Assembly (NCBI GenBank): GCA_900759225.1
Contig: CAAEUM010000134.1
Location: 1 to 16,418 of the forward strand
DNA length: 16,418 nucleotides
Reading direction: 5' to 3'
Source of the DNA: Lachnospiraceae bacterium
GTDB taxonomy: Bacteria; Bacillota; Clostridia; Lachnospirales; Lachnospiraceae
Positions 14,970-16,418 of the stretch are shown in pieces (positions within the stretch are counted from its first letter, which is position 1; each line of letters begins with the position of its first letter). Below the pieces are notes generated by a model. It searched no databases. It was not told where the DNA came from and worked only from the letters and a program-made list of their open reading frames with translations. The position numbers and the translations under genes were made by a program.

Positions 14970-14991
14970 CTGATGAGGGATATGATAAAAT
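14963..14991 (+). promoter_or_regulatory. Possible promoter of the 15077 gene
   Basis: TTGTAG (14963-14968) and TAAAAT (14986-14991) are 17 bases apart. The -35 match is poor and the -10 good. If real, the open frame's first ATG at 14990 overlaps the -10, which agrees with translation starting at 15077. The -35 box touches the end of repeat copy 3. Confidence 0.35.
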
Positions 14992-15066
14992 GATTATAAT
15001 AAATGAGATATCTCCCTGGCTTAATTATTACTATTGCATAAATAGCTTCGCAAACCGTCTGGATTT

Positions 15067-15072
15067 GGAGGT
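15067..15072 (+). promoter_or_regulatory. Ribosome binding site deciding the 15077 start
   Basis: GGAGGT 4 bases before the ATG at 15077. It favours the start that gives a clean signal peptide over the longer reading from 14990. Confidence 0.75.
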
Positions 15073-15076
15073 AAAT

Positions 15077-15979
15077 ATGAGTCAAAAATCATTTGGAATA
15101 TTTACACTTATTTTGATGTTGAATATATTCACTTTTAATATCTACGCCACGGAGCCTATGATATATAGTGATAACCGCGAGTATTTAGAAATCATGTCAC
15201 AAAAAAATGAAATATTGGATTCGCTCAATCGTGGGTCAGCTCATTTAGAAATAGGAGAAACTATTTCTGAAGATGAACTTAAAATGGAGCAGGCATTTAA
15301 AGTATATGCCAATATAAAATTAAATCAGGCAGAAAAGGTGAATGCCGCACTTCAGAAAGCAAACTATATATGGCAGGTTCCTGTATATACAGATACGCAT
15401 ACAATTCTGATTGACATAACGAAAGTGACATCTATTTTTAAAGATGTTCCAGAAGATGTAAGGATGGAGTTAGAAAAAAATCTGAATCAATGGCATGTAG
15501 GCTCAATCCATATCTTTGAGGAGCAAACTGTAAACTATGCAGAAACTGTTAAAGCTGCACTGGAAAATGCGGGATATGATTCTGAAAACTATACATATGA
15601 AATTGTTTCAGGCATCCCGGGGATAAGATATCCTGCAGCAATCGTATTTAACAGCGAGGAAAAAGCCGAATTTATAATACCTGCTGAACCGTCAGCAGCC
15701 CATGCTTTTAAGGGTAATTGGCCTACTGCAGTTCAAACTGCAGGTTCACTTTCTGCTTCAAATGAAGATAATGACAGCAGTATGCCATTATATGATTATA
15801 ATGATGTAGCACGGGCATCAAAAATCTCTGACTTGTTTGGCTTTGGAGCGGTCGAGATCACATATCAAAGCCGTATTTTTAATTGGAAGATGATAGCTAT
15901 GATCAGCAGTATTTCTGTCGTGTTGACCCTAGTGATTAAAAAAAGAAAAAACATCTTCTTTTTTCAAAAATACAGATAA
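15077..15979 (+). CDS. Exported membrane-anchored protein of unknown function, possibly frameshifted at its 3-prime end
   Basis: 300 residues in the uninterrupted frame from the ATG at 15077. A signal peptide is clear (MSQKSFGIFTLILMLNIFTFNIYA, cut likely before TEP). Then follow about 240 mostly polar, acidic residues, and near the C-terminus a membrane helix (MIAMISSISVVLTLVI) with a basic stop-transfer KKRK. The protein should therefore sit outside the cell on a C-terminal anchor. I do not recognise the family; the middle has helical and beta segments (for example ANYIWQVPVYTDTHTILIDI) but no catalytic motif. Directly after the helix lie A7 (15938-15944) and A6 (15946-15951). The annotated frame ends soon after at 15979, whereas the +1 frame stays open to TGA at 16068-16070 and gives a 330-residue protein. 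Base composition is visibly more AT-rich than the leftward genes, suggesting acquired or fast-evolving DNA. The next gene begins at 16101. Confidence 0.8.
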   Translation: MSQKSFGIFTLILMLNIFTFNIYATEPMIYSDNREYLEIMSQKNEILDSLNRGSAHLEIGETISEDELKMEQAFKVYANIKLNQAEKVNAALQKANYIWQVPVYTDTHTILIDITKVTSIFKDVPEDVRMELEKNLNQWHVGSIHIFEEQTVNYAETVKAALENAGYDSENYTYEIVSGIPGIRYPAAIVFNSEEKAEFIIPAEPSAAHAFKGNWPTAVQTAGSLSASNEDNDSSMPLYDYNDVARASKISDLFGFGAVEITYQSRIFNWKMIAMISSISVVLTLVIKKRKNIFFFQKYR

Positions 15980-16070
15980 AATAGTGGAACTGAGCACAAA
16001 TAAAATATTCAGAAATATGGATGCACTGTGCAGCGGGGATCTGCAAAAGATTAAGCATATATCAGAGTGA
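15938..16070 (+). other. Out-of-frame 3-prime extension of the 15077 gene after an A7 run
   Basis: If one A of the A7 (or A6) tract is removed, the frame continues past 15979 with KKEKTSSFFKNTDKIVELST and about twenty more residues ending KIKHISE, then TGA at 16068-16070. This tail has an ordinary cytoplasmic composition. It also brings the gene end to 30 bases from the next ATG. It could be a sequencing or assembly indel, a true mutation or phase-variable tract, or a site of transcriptional slippage. Confidence 0.5.
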
Positions 16071-16100
16071 TAGCATCCACTTGCAGAGGGGAGAATAACT

Positions 16101-16418
16101 ATGAAGGGGAAAAATTGGCAGTATAGCGTTTTGATAGCGGTGTTACTGGGATTTTTGGTGTTTGTATTCATGGGGTTTTGCCTTCCAGGGACATTTTCGG
16201 GAACTGTAATCGAAAAAACCGATACATACTTTACCATTCAATCACAAGAACAAGGAAACAAAGCTGTGGCTGTGGTGATAAAATGGCCGGACACTCCGTC
16301 AGTTAAAAAAGGTGATTCCGTAACGGTAACCTATTACCGAAAAAAATGGAGCTCGCCTATGGGACTGTATGCTTCTAAAATAGAAGTTGCAGAAGAATCC
16401 CGGCATTCCAAAAGTGAA
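16101..16418 (+). CDS. Small membrane-anchored protein of unknown function (runs to right edge)
   Basis: 106 codons are visible with no stop before the window ends. GAGGGGAG lies about 8 bases before the ATG. Residues about 9-30 form a membrane anchor or uncleaved signal (VLIAVLLGFLVFVFMGFCLPG). The cysteine there does not fit a lipobox well. The rest is a compact beta-rich segment (FSGTVIEKTDTYFTIQ, AVVIKWPDT, VKKGDSVTVTYYRKKWSSPMG, YASKIEV) that looks like a small OB-like barrel, vaguely like DUF3221/YobA-type exported proteins. That similarity is only suggestive. It follows the 15077 gene on the same strand and shares its AT-rich composition, so the two probably form one unit at the cell surface. 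The end KSE is near the natural length, so the gene may stop just outside the window. Confidence 0.7.
   Translation, partial: MKGKNWQYSVLIAVLLGFLVFVFMGFCLPGTFSGTVIEKTDTYFTIQSQEQGNKAVAVVIKWPDTPSVKKGDSVTVTYYRKKWSSPMGLYASKIEVAEESRHSKSE

Larger units (their letters stand above)
14707..15076. other. Divergent intergenic region with clustered palindromic repeats
   Basis: 370 bases between the leftward DUF6054-like gene and the rightward 15077 gene. It holds two palindromic repeat copies and one half copy (annotated separately), a possible rightward promoter at 14963-14991, and the ribosome binding site at 15067-15072. A weak leftward promoter is also conceivable: TTGCCA at 14853-14858 and TATTTT at 14829-14834, with 18-base spacing. 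No coding sequence here has support. Confidence 0.7.

Noticed and set aside
15929..16237. Minus-strand open frame of 102 codons
   Set aside because: It is antisense to the ends of two rightward genes, has no binding site, and its composition mirrors the opposite strand.

Overview
The window reads as chromosomal DNA from a Gram-positive Clostridia member, most likely a Lachnospiraceae gut anaerobe. The reasons are the IspH enzyme fused to ribosomal protein S1 repeats, the cmk-ispH gene pair, the long single-chain PurL, strong AGGAGG-type ribosome binding sites, and TGnTATACT or TTGACA/TATTAT promoters. The family assignment is an inference from gene content; no rRNA or tRNA gene is present to confirm it.

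From position 1 to about 14.7 kb every gene lies on the minus strand, so transcription runs right to left. From the right: a DUF6054-like protein and a small two-helix membrane protein (14131-14706); purL (10236-14003) with its own promoter and terminator; a monofunctional aspartate kinase (8715-10034) with a near-consensus promoter and a clear terminator; a two-domain polyphosphate:AMP phosphotransferase overlapping a BaiN/HI0933-type flavoprotein (5825-8582); an MBOAT acyltransferase plus anchored SGNH hydrolase pair (3302-5671), which looks like a cell-surface O-acylation cassette; cmk overlapping the ispH-S1 fusion (543-3214); a long perfect hairpin; and the N-terminal part of an exported NEW3-type protein running off the left edge. 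Most of these are housekeeping functions: purine synthesis, aspartate-family amino acids, CMP recycling and isoprenoid precursors. The acylation pair is the accessory element, and it sits between the flavoprotein and cmk, genes that are often neighbours in Clostridia.

The 370-base gap at 14707-15076 separates this leftward block from a divergent, visibly AT-richer rightward pair. It holds two near-complete copies and one half copy of a 46-47 base palindromic repeat. The rightward pair encodes a secreted or membrane-anchored protein of unknown function (15077 onward) and a small membrane-anchored beta-rich protein that runs to the right edge. The first of these genes appears to carry a one-base shift at an A7 run (15938-15944). 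Reading through it in the +1 frame gives a 30-residue longer protein ending at 16070, 30 bases before the next start codon.

I found no CRISPR array, insertion sequence, prophage, RNA gene or obviously new multi-gene defence or biosynthetic system. The most original signals are the repeat cluster and the slippery or broken gene beside it.
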